Shown: positions 1 through 7,753, counted from the first letter of the stretch. The stretch: 64,000 nt of DNA from an uncultured Chitinophagaceae bacterium (GCA_937873715.1 CALMYJ010000003.1:434001-498000); one strand, 5' to 3'. Numbers and translations: made by a program. Notes: generated by a model from the letters alone, not told the origin.

Positions 1-72
1 AAAAAAGAAAACGGCGGCACCGAAACCAATTCGTACCGCAGGTATATGCAAATGGTGCAGCAGCAGCAGTAG
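1..72 (+). CDS. 3' end of a truncated gene, product unknown
   Basis: An open frame runs from the window edge to a TAG stop at 70-72. Only 23 residues are visible, ending in a glutamine-rich tail (MVQQQQ). The rest lies outside the window, so no function can be given. It converges on the SH3-domain gene that follows on the other strand, with only about 23 bp between the two stops. Confidence 0.5.
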   Translation, partial: KKENGGTETNSYRRYMQMVQQQQ

Positions 73-95
73 TTAAAGGGTTGACATTTTTGCAC

Positions 96-860
96 TTATA
101 CCCCTGCACTCACCCGTATAGCCACCTGCTGGTCCAGGAGGTATATTTCCAGTTCAGTTACGATAGCTTCGGTATGGTAAATGCTGATTTTTTTAACCGG
201 GCCGGGGCGACTGTTATAGTTTTCCCGTTCTACAATGATTTCTTTTTCAAACTGCTCACCTTTTGTGGTAGTGCTACGTTCAGGAAAAACATCATTGGCA
301 CCAATAATTTCGGGGTACTGCCCCAGCAGGCGGAGCAGCAGGTAGGCCTGCTCTATCGTAAAGCCGGGCAGCAGGTACAACCAGGCCATATACTCGTAAC
401 CGGTAATTTGGTGATACTCCATCCCGTTAGTAAATAACTGTTTGGTAAGCTGTGTGCTTTCGTCTTCAATGTTTACAAAGTTATTTTTGCCAAGCACAAG
501 TGGCTTGCCATAAGGGGCAGCCACCTGTTTACAATATTGTTCAACTGTTTTTATCCCGGCTTTGGGTGGCGGTGCAGGCAGTACATAAGTGCTTACTATA
601 TAGCCCTGGCGGTTGTTGTATTTTATCTTCCACCAATAGCCGGTAAAGCCTTCGGTGGCTATTGTGATAAGTGCGGCTGTGTCTTTAACTAACTGCAGTT
701 GGGTGCCGTATGCAATTTTGCCCAATACTTTGCTTCCGGTACCGGGTTGCTCCCTTACACTTAATCCGCTTTTGGCGGCAGCATAATACGTTTGCTGTGC
801 CTTTAAGGCAAATACGGCTAAGAGCAAAAAAACTGACGTGGCTAACGCTGGTTTAATCAT
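96..860 (-). CDS. secreted SH3-domain (SH3b) protein
   Basis: About 254 residues. The N-terminus (MIKPALATSVFLLLAVFALK, then AQQ) is a signal peptide, so the protein should be exported to the periplasm or surface. Residues ~25-95 look like a bacterial SH3 domain (SGLSVREQPGTGSKVLGKI), a fold that often binds cell-wall peptides. The C-terminal ~150 residues are not recognised. I chose the ATG at 860 because the longer frame starts inside the upstream gene and would hide the signal peptide. The start overlaps the upstream stop by 8 bp (ATGATTAA), which suggests translational coupling with the DUF2007 gene. Function beyond cell-envelope binding is inference. Confidence 0.75.
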   Translation of the reverse strand: MIKPALATSVFLLLAVFALKAQQTYYAAAKSGLSVREQPGTGSKVLGKIAYGTQLQLVKDTAALITIATEGFTGYWWKIKYNNRQGYIVSTYVLPAPPPKAGIKTVEQYCKQVAAPYGKPLVLGKNNFVNIEDESTQLTKQLFTNGMEYHQITGYEYMAWLYLLPGFTIEQAYLLLRLLGQYPEIIGANDVFPERSTTTKGEQFEKEIIVERENYNSRPGPVKKISIYHTEAIVTELEIYLLDQQVAIRVSAGV

Positions 861-1272
861 GGCTGGTAAATGTTTGTGATGGCAGTTGTTTGGTTTCATA
901 TCCGCAGGCGCCGCACTGGTATACATAATTTGGCGCTATAGCATAATTAGAAAAAATCCAGGTAAATACAGCTGTTAAAAAATTACCGGCACCGGGCTTT
1001 GCAATTTGTACAAATTCATGCCTGCCACATTGTGGGCAGGCAGCGGCTTTGCGATAGGTTTCGTCAAATGCGGTTAATAATTCAAGCGCAGCGGTTTCAT
1101 CTTCTTTTTTCACCACTAGTTTTATACCGCCAAGGGCATTGGTAAGTATAGGATCGATTGTTACTGTAAATTCATCCTGCAGGTAACATTCAATACCGGC
1201 ATCCTGCAATTTGGTTAATGTAATATTTGCAGTGAAGTAATTATCGAAGGTTCTTACTATTACGGTATGCAT
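853..1272 (-). CDS. DUF2007-like protein with C-terminal zinc ribbon
   Basis: A 139-residue soluble protein. The first ~70 residues resemble the DUF2007 family (putative signal-transducing, ferredoxin-like fold): an N-terminal strand, then a KLQDAGIECYLQDE helix-strand unit and VVKKEDETAALELL. The C-terminal half carries two Cys pairs, CPQCG near residue 79 and CGACG near residue 121, which look like a zinc ribbon. It is followed with an 8-bp overlap by the secreted SH3 protein, so the two are probably cotranscribed. The family's biochemical role is not known to me; the domain call rests on pattern recognition only. Confidence 0.7.
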   Translation of the reverse strand: MHTVIVRTFDNYFTANITLTKLQDAGIECYLQDEFTVTIDPILTNALGGIKLVVKKEDETAALELLTAFDETYRKAAACPQCGRHEFVQIAKPGAGNFLTAVFTWIFSNYAIAPNYVYQCGACGYETKQLPSQTFTSHD

Positions 1273-1308
1273 TGTTACAAATTACATAAATCAGCTTAGG
1301 TAAAATAA

Positions 1309-1339
1309 AAACAGGATTCACTATGTGTAAATCCTGTTT
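1309..1339 (-). terminator. rho-independent-type terminator after dnaN
   Basis: A perfect 10-bp inverted repeat, AAACAGGATT (1309-1318) against AATCCTGTTT (1330-1339), with an 11-nt loop. Read leftwards it is followed by TTTTATTTT. It lies between the dnaN stop and the DUF2007 start, so it should separate dnaN from the downstream pair. Confidence 0.75.
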
Positions 1340-1365
1340 GATAAATATTTATGTCCTGCTGAGTT

Positions 1366-2481
1366 TTAATTGTTTAGCATCAGCGGCATTACCAGCATCA
1401 GCAAATCTTCATTTTCATCTGTTTCGCTTGGCTTAATGATGCCTGCCCTTGTGGGTGTGCTTAATTCCATATATACTTCGGTGGTTTCGGCTGCACTGAG
1501 CATCTCAATCAAAAACTTTGCATTGAATGCAATTTGTAAATCTTCGCCATCGTACTGGCAGGTCATACGTTCGTTACCTTCAAAGCTAAAATCCACATCC
1601 TGGGCTGCAAGCTGCAATTCGCTGCCATTGATATTAAGTACTACCTGGTTAGTGCTTTTATTGCTGAAAACGCTTACCCGGCGCAAGGCATTTTGAAAGT
1701 CGGTACGCCCCACCGTTAGTTTATAAGGATTATCAGTAGGAATCACCACTTTATAATCCGGAAAACGGGCATCAATCAGCCGGCACACCAGCTCCGTACC
1801 GCCATGCTTTACAAAAAGATGATTACTGTTGTACGAAATATTTAATTCATCATCATTATCCGGCAGTGCTGTTTTTAACAGGTTTAATGGTTTTTTGGGT
1901 ACAATAAATGTATCCGCCTTGGGGCATTGTACATCCAGGCGTTTGTATTTTACCAGGCGGTGTGCATCTGTGGCAACGCAGGTAAGCCCTTTTTTATCCA
2001 GTTCAAAAAACACACCCGTCATTGCCGGCCTTAAATCATCATTGCTTACGGCAAATAATGTTTTATTGATGGCCGTAACCAGTGCCGAGGAAATCATGGT
2101 GAAAGAGTTAGCGTCATCGGCGGCAGGGTCTTTGGGAAAGTTGTCGGGGTTTTCACCCATTACTTTGTACTTACCATTATCGCTGGTAATTTCAATAGCA
2201 AAGTTTTTATCAATATTAAAAGTAAGCGGTTGCTCCGACAGGTTTTTTAGGGAGTCGATAAGAATTTTTGCAGGTATACATACTTTACCGCTGTCTTTTG
2301 CTTCAATATCCAGGTGTACTTTCATCACCGTTTCCAGGTCGGTTGCTACTACCGTTAGCCTGTTTTTTTCCACTTCAAACAAAAAGTCTTCCAGGATAGG
2401 TAGCACCGTATTGGCATTTATAACACCGCTAATTTGCTGGAGCTGCTTAAGTAAAGCCGATGAAGACACAATAAACTTCAT
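1366..2481 (-). CDS. dnaN: DNA polymerase III beta subunit (sliding clamp)
   Basis: A 371-residue protein of the usual length for the beta clamp, the ring that tethers replicative polymerase to DNA in the cytoplasm. The three repeated clamp domains occupy about residues 1-120, 121-245 and 246-371. Typical sequence includes VLPILEDFLFEVEK near the N-terminus, ATDAHRLVKY in the second domain, and the C-terminal LVMPLML that forms part of the peptide-binding pocket. The ATG at 2481 fits a promoter of the Bacteroidota type (2500-2532), and a terminator lies just after the stop. dnaA is not in the window. Identity is very secure. Confidence 0.97.
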   Translation of the reverse strand: MKFIVSSSALLKQLQQISGVINANTVLPILEDFLFEVEKNRLTVVATDLETVMKVHLDIEAKDSGKVCIPAKILIDSLKNLSEQPLTFNIDKNFAIEITSDNGKYKVMGENPDNFPKDPAADDANSFTMISSALVTAINKTLFAVSNDDLRPAMTGVFFELDKKGLTCVATDAHRLVKYKRLDVQCPKADTFIVPKKPLNLLKTALPDNDDELNISYNSNHLFVKHGGTELVCRLIDARFPDYKVVIPTDNPYKLTVGRTDFQNALRRVSVFSNKSTNQVVLNINGSELQLAAQDVDFSFEGNERMTCQYDGEDLQIAFNAKFLIEMLSAAETTEVYMELSTPTRAGIIKPSETDENEDLLMLVMPLMLNN

Positions 2482-2499
2482 ATATCAGGTTAATTTTTC

Positions 2500-2532
2500 C
2501 AAAGATAAAAGTTTGCAGGTAATTGCTTCAAA
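2500..2532 (-). promoter_or_regulatory. dnaN promoter (TTTG-N21-TATCTTTG)
   Basis: On the minus strand, TATCTTTG (2500-2507) matches the Bacteroidota -7 element TAnnTTTG, and a -33 TTTG (2529-2532) sits 21 nt upstream. The ATG of dnaN is 18 nt after the -7 element. Confidence 0.65.
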
Positions 2533-2589
2533 ATAGATAAAAAAATGCAGGCGGGTTGATATTTGTTCTAGAACAGTTGAGGCGGCCCG

Positions 2590-2597
2590 TAATTTTG
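2590..2597 (+). promoter_or_regulatory. -7 promoter element of recX (TAATTTTG)
   Basis: TAATTTTG matches TAnnTTTG exactly and ends only 6 nt before the ATG at 2604. Transcription would start at or next to the start codon, giving a leaderless mRNA. This supports 2604 rather than 2556 as the start. Confidence 0.55.
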
Positions 2598-2603
2598 TGC
2601 ATC

Positions 2604-3071
2604 ATGAGCAGTAAAAAATTGACACCGGGACAGGCCTTGCTAAAGGTAAAGCAGTTTTGCGCCTGGCAGGAACGGTGCCACAGTGAAGTAGCGCAAAAGC
2701 TTTATGATTTTGGGCTTACGACTGATGAGGCAGCCGAAGCAATCAGTAAGCTTATTGAAGAAAATTACCTCAACGAGGAGCGGTTTGCCATACAATATGC
2801 CGGTGGTAAGTTTAGAATAAAACAGTGGGGCCGTGTAAAAATTAGCTTTGAGCTAAAGCGAAAGGGCGTAAGCAGCTATTGTATAAAAAAAGCCCTGCAT
2901 GCGATAGACGAAACGGCTTATGCCTGTTGTTTTGAAAAGCTGGTGCAGCAAAAAAAAGATGCGCTAAATGGGGAACGAAATGTGTTTATAAAAAAACGAA
3001 AACTGAGGGATTTTCTCTTGGCCAAAGGCTTTGAGCAGGCGCTCGTAAACGAAGCAGTAAATGCAGTATAA
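2604..3071 (+). CDS. recX: RecX family regulatory protein
   Basis: About 155 residues. RecX proteins are small, all-helical, and bind RecA filaments to limit recombination. The family pattern is present: an N-terminal ALLKVKQFCAWQERCHSEVAQKL segment, then YLNEERFA, then the KISFELKRKGVS motif and a basic C-terminal helix block (KKRKLRDFLLAKGF). Length fits the short form of the family. The start at 2604 is chosen because a TAATTTTG element lies 6 nt upstream; the longer frame from 2556 would run through this promoter. The stop codon forms the first base pairs of a large inverted repeat. recA is not nearby. Confidence 0.9.
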   Translation: MSSKKLTPGQALLKVKQFCAWQERCHSEVAQKLYDFGLTTDEAAEAISKLIEENYLNEERFAIQYAGGKFRIKQWGRVKISFELKRKGVSSYCIKKALHAIDETAYACCFEKLVQQKKDALNGERNVFIKKRKLRDFLLAKGFEQALVNEAVNAV

Positions 3072-3183
3072 AAATTTCAGCATTTAATCCGGACTGGTAA
3101 ACTTTTCCTTTCTACAGCAATTGTACTACCGGGCTATAATAATTTTTATAAAGCAGTGCTACCGGTTTAAATGCTGAAATTTT
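3071..3183. repeat. long inverted repeat after recX
   Basis: Perfect 17-bp arms, AAAATTTCAGCATTTAA (3071-3087) and its complement (3167-3183), separated by 79 nt. The pairing continues inwards after one mismatch with CCGG on both sides, giving about 21 paired bases. A run of seven T follows on the + strand, so it could end recX transcription, although the loop is far longer than in a normal terminator. Confidence 0.6.
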
Positions 3184-3206
3184 TTTGAATCGTATCTTTT
3201 TTTAAA

Positions 3207-3230
3207 AACAACAGTGTTAACGCTGTTGTT
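3207..3230 (-). terminator. hairpin downstream of the small leftward genes
   Basis: AACAACAGTG (3207-3216) pairs with CGCTGTTGTT (3221-3230) with one G-T pair and a 4-nt TTAA loop. Read leftwards it is followed by TTTTTAAAAAAA. It lies 23 bp past the stop of the 43-residue gene and would end the run of small genes. Confidence 0.5.
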
Positions 3231-3253
3231 AAAAAGGTCTCATTTGCACCCAA

Positions 3254-3385
3254 TCAGGAGGCAATAAAGTTTTTAAGCCTGTTAAATTCTTTTGTTGAGC
3301 TGGACACGAAGAGGTTGCCGAAAAAGTTGGTTACATTCCTTACCAGGTCGGCAAAGCGATTGTTGTTAACAAAATTGTTTGTCAT
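3254..3385 (-). CDS. putative 43-residue microprotein
   Basis: An ATG-started frame of 43 codons, asparagine- and phenylalanine-rich (starts MTNNFVNNNRFADLV, ends NRLKNFIAS), with no membrane segment or signal. It sits downstream of, and in the same direction as, two related microprotein genes, and is followed by a hairpin terminator. No homologue is recognised and no ribosome-binding site is evident, which is normal in Bacteroidota. Coding status is inferred from its place in the array and codon usage like its neighbours. Confidence 0.35.
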   Translation of the reverse strand: MTNNFVNNNRFADLVRNVTNFFGNLFVSSSTKEFNRLKNFIAS

Positions 3386-3557
3386 AATATTGGAGTTTGA
3401 TGTAAAACTATTTCATAACAAAAATTTAGCCAAGAGGAAATCTGCTAAATTTTAAGTACCGTAATTTCCGAAGCTATTATCCACTTCGAAAAACAGTTCT
3501 CACACAAATACAACGATTTAATAACTTGAAAATTGTGGAGAAAATTTTCTGGCAGGC

Positions 3558-3719
3558 TTACAAAAATCTGCGCTGTGGCCTTTGCCTGGCCTGGCGATGT
3601 ATATTCCACAAATCGGCCGAAGTAAAAATTACCGGGGTGGCTGAGATTGTTTTTTCGCTTTCACGATTAACCATTGGGCTTGAAAACATGGCTTCTAAAA
3701 TGTTTAATACTTTTTTCAT
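3558..3719 (-). CDS. microprotein with FTSADLWN motif, copy 1 (53 aa)
   Basis: An ATG-started frame of 53 residues. It starts MKKVLNILEAMF and its second half reads IFTSADLWNIHRQ, then a basic tail ending QRRFL. The neighbouring gene at 3740-3916 has the same architecture (MKK start, variable middle, FTSADLWN-x2-RQ, basic QRR tail), so the two are tandem paralogues. Conservation of this C-terminal block with a divergent middle argues that both are translated. The gap to the upstream paralogue is 20 bp. A rightward frame across the same bases is considered a shadow. Function unknown. Confidence 0.65.
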   Translation of the reverse strand: MKKVLNILEAMFSSPMVNRESEKTISATPVIFTSADLWNIHRQARQRPQRRFL

Positions 3720-3739
3720 GACTTTACTTTTAAATGTTT

Positions 3740-3916
3740 TTAGTTAAAAATTACCCTTCTTTGAACTCTCACTTTGGATTGACGTTGCAGGTTCCACAGG
3801 TCTGCGCTTGTAAATACCCGTACTACATTTTCTGTGTTTGATTCTGCCGCCTGGTTGTTGGTTTTAGTGTTGGAAACTCCTGCTGCTGCTAAAACACTGT
3901 TGATTATCTTTTTCAT
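3740..3916 (-). CDS. microprotein with FTSADLWN motif, copy 2 (58 aa)
   Basis: A 58-residue product starting MKKIINSVLAAAGV, with a polar middle (NTKTNNQAAESNTEN) and a conserved end, VFTSADLWNLQRQSKVRVQRR. It is the promoter-proximal member of the small leftward array: a TAGCTTTG element lies 37 bp upstream, overlapped by the regulatory palindrome at 3973-3995. I chose the ATG at 3916 because it gives the same MKK start as its paralogue; an in-frame ATG at 3943 exists. The motif does not match any domain I can name. The tail is strongly basic, so nucleic-acid or membrane contact is possible but unproven. Confidence 0.65.
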   Translation of the reverse strand: MKKIINSVLAAAGVSNTKTNNQAAESNTENVVRVFTSADLWNLQRQSKVRVQRRVIFN

Positions 3917-3953
3917 GTTGTTTGTTTTAAATGTTTTAATCACTTTGATAACA

Positions 3954-3995
3954 CAAAGCTAAGCGATTATTTGGTACTATGCAATATATAGTACC
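3954..3995 (-). promoter_or_regulatory. promoter and overlapping palindrome for the microprotein genes
   Basis: On the minus strand TAGCTTTG (3954-3961) is a perfect -7 element. Twenty nt upstream is ATTG, the -33 position, which lies in the loop of an inverted repeat: GGTACTAT (3973-3980) and ATAGTACC (3988-3995), perfect 8-bp arms. A protein bound to the palindrome would cover the -33 region. Confidence 0.55.
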
Positions 3996-4242
3996 ATTTA
4001 TATTTTAGTAATGGGCGCTGCTAAATAGTAGTGTTTTGCAAAGAAGCCTTGCTGGTATTGAGTTTGAGCGATTTTTTCCATAACCGGCTTTATTACCAAG
4101 TTATTTAAGCGGTAAAATAACCTTATGAATGGCGAAGCCTCCCGGCTGAAGTAGATAGTGCTTAAGTATTAACGGGAAAGGCGCACTAAAATATTTGCAG
4201 AATACCACCTTTCGCACCTGCAAGGGGTCATTAAAGTGGGTT

Positions 4243-6210
4243 ATGCAGTGCAAATTCTATTTAATTTTACCAGTTTTAAATCAGATCTGCTTGATAATTA
4301 GGCTCAAAATAATTGTATTAGTCGCTTTCTGCTTTGTAATGGCACCTGCAATTGCAGTGAGCCAGTGCAATCAGCCGGTAAGCAGTTTTCCATATTTCGA
4401 GGATTTTGAAGCCTCCGATGGGGGGTGGTTTGCCGGAGGTACTGTATCAGACTGGGCATGGGGCAGCCCAACCAAAGATGTAATTAGTGCCGCCGGCAGC
4501 GGCGCCAATTGCTGGATTACCGGTGGGTTAACGGGTAATTATTATAATAACGGGCAAGCCTCCTGGTTGCAAAGCCCTTGTTTTGATTTTACAAATCTTC
4601 AATCGCCCTATATCCGTTTTAAAGTGTTTTGGGAAACAGAGCAGGGCTTCGACGGTGCCAACCTGCAATATTCTGTCAATAATGGTAATAGCTGGGTTAA
4701 TGTTGGCACGGCCGGTTCCTCCTCTACCTGTTATAATGGTAACTGGTACAATACAGGCACAGTTTCTTATTTATCAGCATTTACGGGCATAAGGGGTGGA
4801 TGGTCGGGTAGTGTCGGCTCGGCTTCGGGCAACTGCCGTACAGGCAACGGCAGCGGGGGATGGGTAACTGCCGACCAGTTGTTAAAAGATTTAGGTGGCC
4901 AGCCAAGGGTTATTTTCAGGTTCAACTTTGGCGCAGGTACACTATGTAATAATTATAACGGATTTGCGGTAGATGATTTTACCATTAGTGAAATACCCAG
5001 CCCTTCGGGCACCATTGGTTTTGGATGTACGGGTAACAATACTTTTTCGTTTGAATTTGTTACTTCACTTTGCCCTGAAACCTATAGCTGGGATTTTGGG
5101 GATCCGGCATCGGGTAATGATAACCTATCCAACCTTGCCAAGCCGGTGCATATATTTTCGGCACCGGGGAGCTACCAGGTACAAGTAACTGTAACCAGCC
5201 AGGGCAGCCAGCCCTTTGTTGCCACGCAAACAATTAGTGTGCTGGCCTTAAACACAGTTATATTGTCACCGTCTGGCTGTAATGATGAACCCGATGGTGC
5301 TGCAGAAGCCCGGGTTACGGGTAACAGCAGCCCGGTAAACTACCGGTGGGATAGCAACCCCATACAATATACAGCTACCGCTACAGGGCTTAGTGCCGGT
5401 ACTTACCGGGTAACGGTATCTGCCAGCAATACCTGCCCGGTTGCTGCCGATATAGTGATTAACAACACAGCAATAGCCCTTAGCCCGGTTGTGGAACAGC
5501 CCGGCTGCAGGTATACTACAGGCGCCATAAAGTTGCAGCAGGCGGCAGGCACGGCGCCATACCAATATAGCTGGTTACCCCCCGTAAGCACATCTCCTGT
5601 AGCCACCAACCTGGCTAATGGCACCTACCGGGTAACCGTAAGCAACGAATTTAATTGTGTAAAGGAGCTTAGCTTCAATATTACCACGCTTACCACTCCG
5701 GTGGTTGTAATACGGGGGCTGCAAAACGAAGATTGCGGCGGCCAGTATAAGGGGGAGGCAACTGTTGATATTACCGGGGGCACGGCACCATTTGAGTATA
5801 GCTGGAATACAATTCCTGTACAAACTACTGCCACCGCTTATGACCTTAAAGCCGGGGCTTATACAGTAACAGTTACCGACTCCAACGGCTGTATAGCCAG
5901 CATACCGGTAAATATCGCTGCAGAAGGGATTTGTAATGATGTGTATTTTGCCGGAGCTTTTACACCAGGCAAAGCAACCAATGCCACGTTTGGCGCCCTG
6001 GGCAACCTGGTGAGTATTCGCCTCTTTAATCTTTCTATTTACAATCGATATGGCCAGTTAGTGTATAGCAGCAACAACCCGTTTGAAAAATGGGAGGGTA
6101 CCTTAAAGGGTAAAAGGGCTGCAGCAGGCACCTATGTATGGCATTGCCAGTTTCAAAATATTAATGGTATCAGGTATAATCGTAAAGGAACGGTGGTGCT
6201 TATGCGATAG
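4243..6210 (+). CDS. secreted PKD/SprB-repeat protein with gliding-type C-terminal domain
   Basis: A large extracellular protein. After a hydrophobic signal (LKIIVLVAFCFVMAPAIA) come a ~200-residue jelly-roll/MAM-like region (WLQSPCFDF, then GANLQYSVNNGNSW), one PKD domain (YSWDFGDPASG, PGSYQVQVTV), three SprB-like repeats of ~75 residues each ending in GTYRVTV- or GAYTVTVTDSNGC-type strands, and a C-terminal ~85 residues (LFNLSIYNRYGQLVYSS, then WEGTLKGKRAAAGTYVW) that fit the gliding-motility-associated type B sorting domain of type IX secretion. The usual SPNGDGxND opening is absent. The start is uncertain: ATG 4243 gives a long n-region, while TTG 4291 would give a neat signal peptide. 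The 3' end overlaps the convergent ligase gene by 11 bp. No secretion-machinery gene is in the window. Confidence 0.8.
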   Translation: MQCKFYLILPVLNQICLIIRLKIIVLVAFCFVMAPAIAVSQCNQPVSSFPYFEDFEASDGGWFAGGTVSDWAWGSPTKDVISAAGSGANCWITGGLTGNYYNNGQASWLQSPCFDFTNLQSPYIRFKVFWETEQGFDGANLQYSVNNGNSWVNVGTAGSSSTCYNGNWYNTGTVSYLSAFTGIRGGWSGSVGSASGNCRTGNGSGGWVTADQLLKDLGGQPRVIFRFNFGAGTLCNNYNGFAVDDFTISEIPSPSGTIGFGCTGNNTFSFEFVTSLCPETYSWDFGDPASGNDNLSNLAKPVHIFSAPGSYQVQVTVTSQGSQPFVATQTISVLALNTVILSPSGCNDEPDGAAEARVTGNSSPVNYRWDSNPIQYTATATGLSAGTYRVTVSASNTCPVAADIVINNTAIALSPVVEQPGCRYTTGAIKLQQAAGTAPYQYSWLPPVSTSPVATNLANGTYRVTVSNEFNCVKELSFNITTLTTPVVVIRGLQNEDCGGQYKGEATVDITGGTAPFEYSWNTIPVQTTATAYDLKAGAYTVTVTDSNGCIASIPVNIAAEGICNDVYFAGAFTPGKATNATFGALGNLVSIRLFNLSIYNRYGQLVYSSNNPFEKWEGTLKGKRAAAGTYVWHCQFQNINGIRYNRKGTVVLMR

Positions 6211-7669
6211 TACCGTTTGTAGCCGCAGCTAATCCTGTTTCCCTATGTGTTACAGAATTAGAGGGTATGCCTGCAATTACACCCCGGCAGTTGGCCGAGC
6301 CGCAACTGCATTGAAATGACTCCATATGTTCGTCCAGGAAAGCAGTATAGTCCAGCGTAAGTTCTTCTCCCTTTTTTATGTTACGCAGGGCAATTACATT
6401 TAAACCATTATAGGCCGTGTTGGGAGTACAACTGTGATTTTGTGGTGCCCAGTTGCCGGGGTTATTATCCCATAACAGAAAAACCTCGTTGCTGAGCGGA
6501 TAGGCATACTTTCTAAAATTTTCTTTTTCAGCATCATTCCAGTTTTCCGCTACATAGCGCCTGGTAACAATGCGTTGTGATTTTTCCTCTCCTTTAAATA
6601 TTATTTCGTGGCCTGCTATATCGCAGTTGGCATAAATGCCGTACCCGGCAATAGCATTTCCTTTCATGCTGTATTTGGGTTGGTTTTGCCGGTGGCGGCA
6701 AATACCTTCCTGTATAATGTGCCGTAAAAAGTTGGCCTGCCCAAAGCCATCATGTTTTAAAATATAATCGGCACTGCCTTCATAACCGTCTTTATAAAAA
6801 ACCGAACAGGTAAAATTTATTTCTAAAAAAAACAGTTGGCCATTTTCATTCATTCTAAAATCGAGCCGGGCATAACCCACTCCTCCAAAACCCATGAAAA
6901 TAGCAGTAGCTGCTGTACGCAGCATATCCTCAATGCCGGCATCTGTTACCGGTATGTTGGCATTGGGGTGCAACTCGGAAGTTTTAAGGGCATAGGTTTT
7001 AAAACTATTGCCGTCGGGAAAAATATACTCAACGGGCCTGAATGTTTTTACCGGGTTGCACTGGTAGCCGGTGGCAGCCACCATTATGGTAAACTCACGG
7101 CCGCTGATATATTCCTCTACCAGCAGCGGCCCGTATTCTTCAATTATGCCATTCACTTTTTCGAGTAATTCATTATCGTTATGCACCAGGCTTTTTTCAT
7201 CTATGCCGAGGCTGTCGCCAGCTTTGTGCGGTTTTACAAACAGGGGATAGCGCAGGTGCCTGCATTCCTGCAGTGTGTCTGATGCATCTTCTACCAGGGC
7301 AAAAGCCGGTGTGCTTATCCCGGCAGTATAAGCCACATATTTCATCAGTTCTTTGGCCGGATCGTACAGGTTTGATGTGGGGCCGGTAAAAGGCAGGCCC
7401 AATAGCTCGAGGGTGTGTATCACATCTATTGAGGGTATGGCCCATTCCAGGTAGCCTTCACAAAGGTTTACGAATATATCAAAGCCTTGTTTTTTTAAAG
7501 CTTTAAGCTGGCGATAGGTGGTTAGTTTATTTACAAATACATGTTCAAAATATGCTTCGGGGATAAGGTGCGACAGGTTTCGTGGGGGATCATAATATTG
7601 ATAATCTACTGTACTGGTAGAATAGTCTGGCTGTAGTACACAGATTCGTTTATCCTTGAAGCTGATCAT
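6200..7669 (-). CDS. ATP-grasp ligase (D-Ala-D-Ala ligase-like) fused to a SET methyltransferase domain
   Basis: A 489-residue cytoplasmic fusion. Residues ~1-325 are an ATP-grasp ligase of the D-Ala-D-Ala ligase type: YPLFVKPHKAGDSLG (141-155, ATP-binding lysine), LLVEEYISGREF (182-193) and ARLDF...FFLEINFTC (267-288, metal ligands). Residues ~336-463 are a SET domain, the S-adenosylmethionine-dependent lysine methyltransferase fold: AGYGIYA (341-347), NHSCTPNT (411-418), GEELTLDY (434-441) and a post-SET Cys cluster CSCGSANCRG (454-463). All key motifs of both halves look intact. It is the last gene of a leftward cluster with another ATP-grasp enzyme 84 bp upstream and a free SET protein. 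Substrates are unknown. Protein lysine methylation or methylation of a ligated amino-acid product are both possible. Confidence 0.85.
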   Translation of the reverse strand: MISFKDKRICVLQPDYSTSTVDYQYYDPPRNLSHLIPEAYFEHVFVNKLTTYRQLKALKKQGFDIFVNLCEGYLEWAIPSIDVIHTLELLGLPFTGPTSNLYDPAKELMKYVAYTAGISTPAFALVEDASDTLQECRHLRYPLFVKPHKAGDSLGIDEKSLVHNDNELLEKVNGIIEEYGPLLVEEYISGREFTIMVAATGYQCNPVKTFRPVEYIFPDGNSFKTYALKTSELHPNANIPVTDAGIEDMLRTAATAIFMGFGGVGYARLDFRMNENGQLFFLEINFTCSVFYKDGYEGSADYILKHDGFGQANFLRHIIQEGICRHRQNQPKYSMKGNAIAGYGIYANCDIAGHEIIFKGEEKSQRIVTRRYVAENWNDAEKENFRKYAYPLSNEVFLLWDNNPGNWAPQNHSCTPNTAYNGLNVIALRNIKKGEELTLDYTAFLDEHMESFQCSCGSANCRGVIAGIPSNSVTHRETGLAAATNGTIA

Positions 7670-7753
7670 GGAAATGCTTTTTTTATAAAAAAGTGTGTTT
7701 TATTACGCTGAACTGCCGGGGCGGAGGCCCTGTATTTTTTTACCTCTATATTT

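Noticed and set aside
3526..3747. A rightward 73-codon frame across the microprotein genes
   Set aside because: The leftward frames on the same bases have matching paralogous motifs; the rightward frame has no sequence support and starts from a non-ATG codon.
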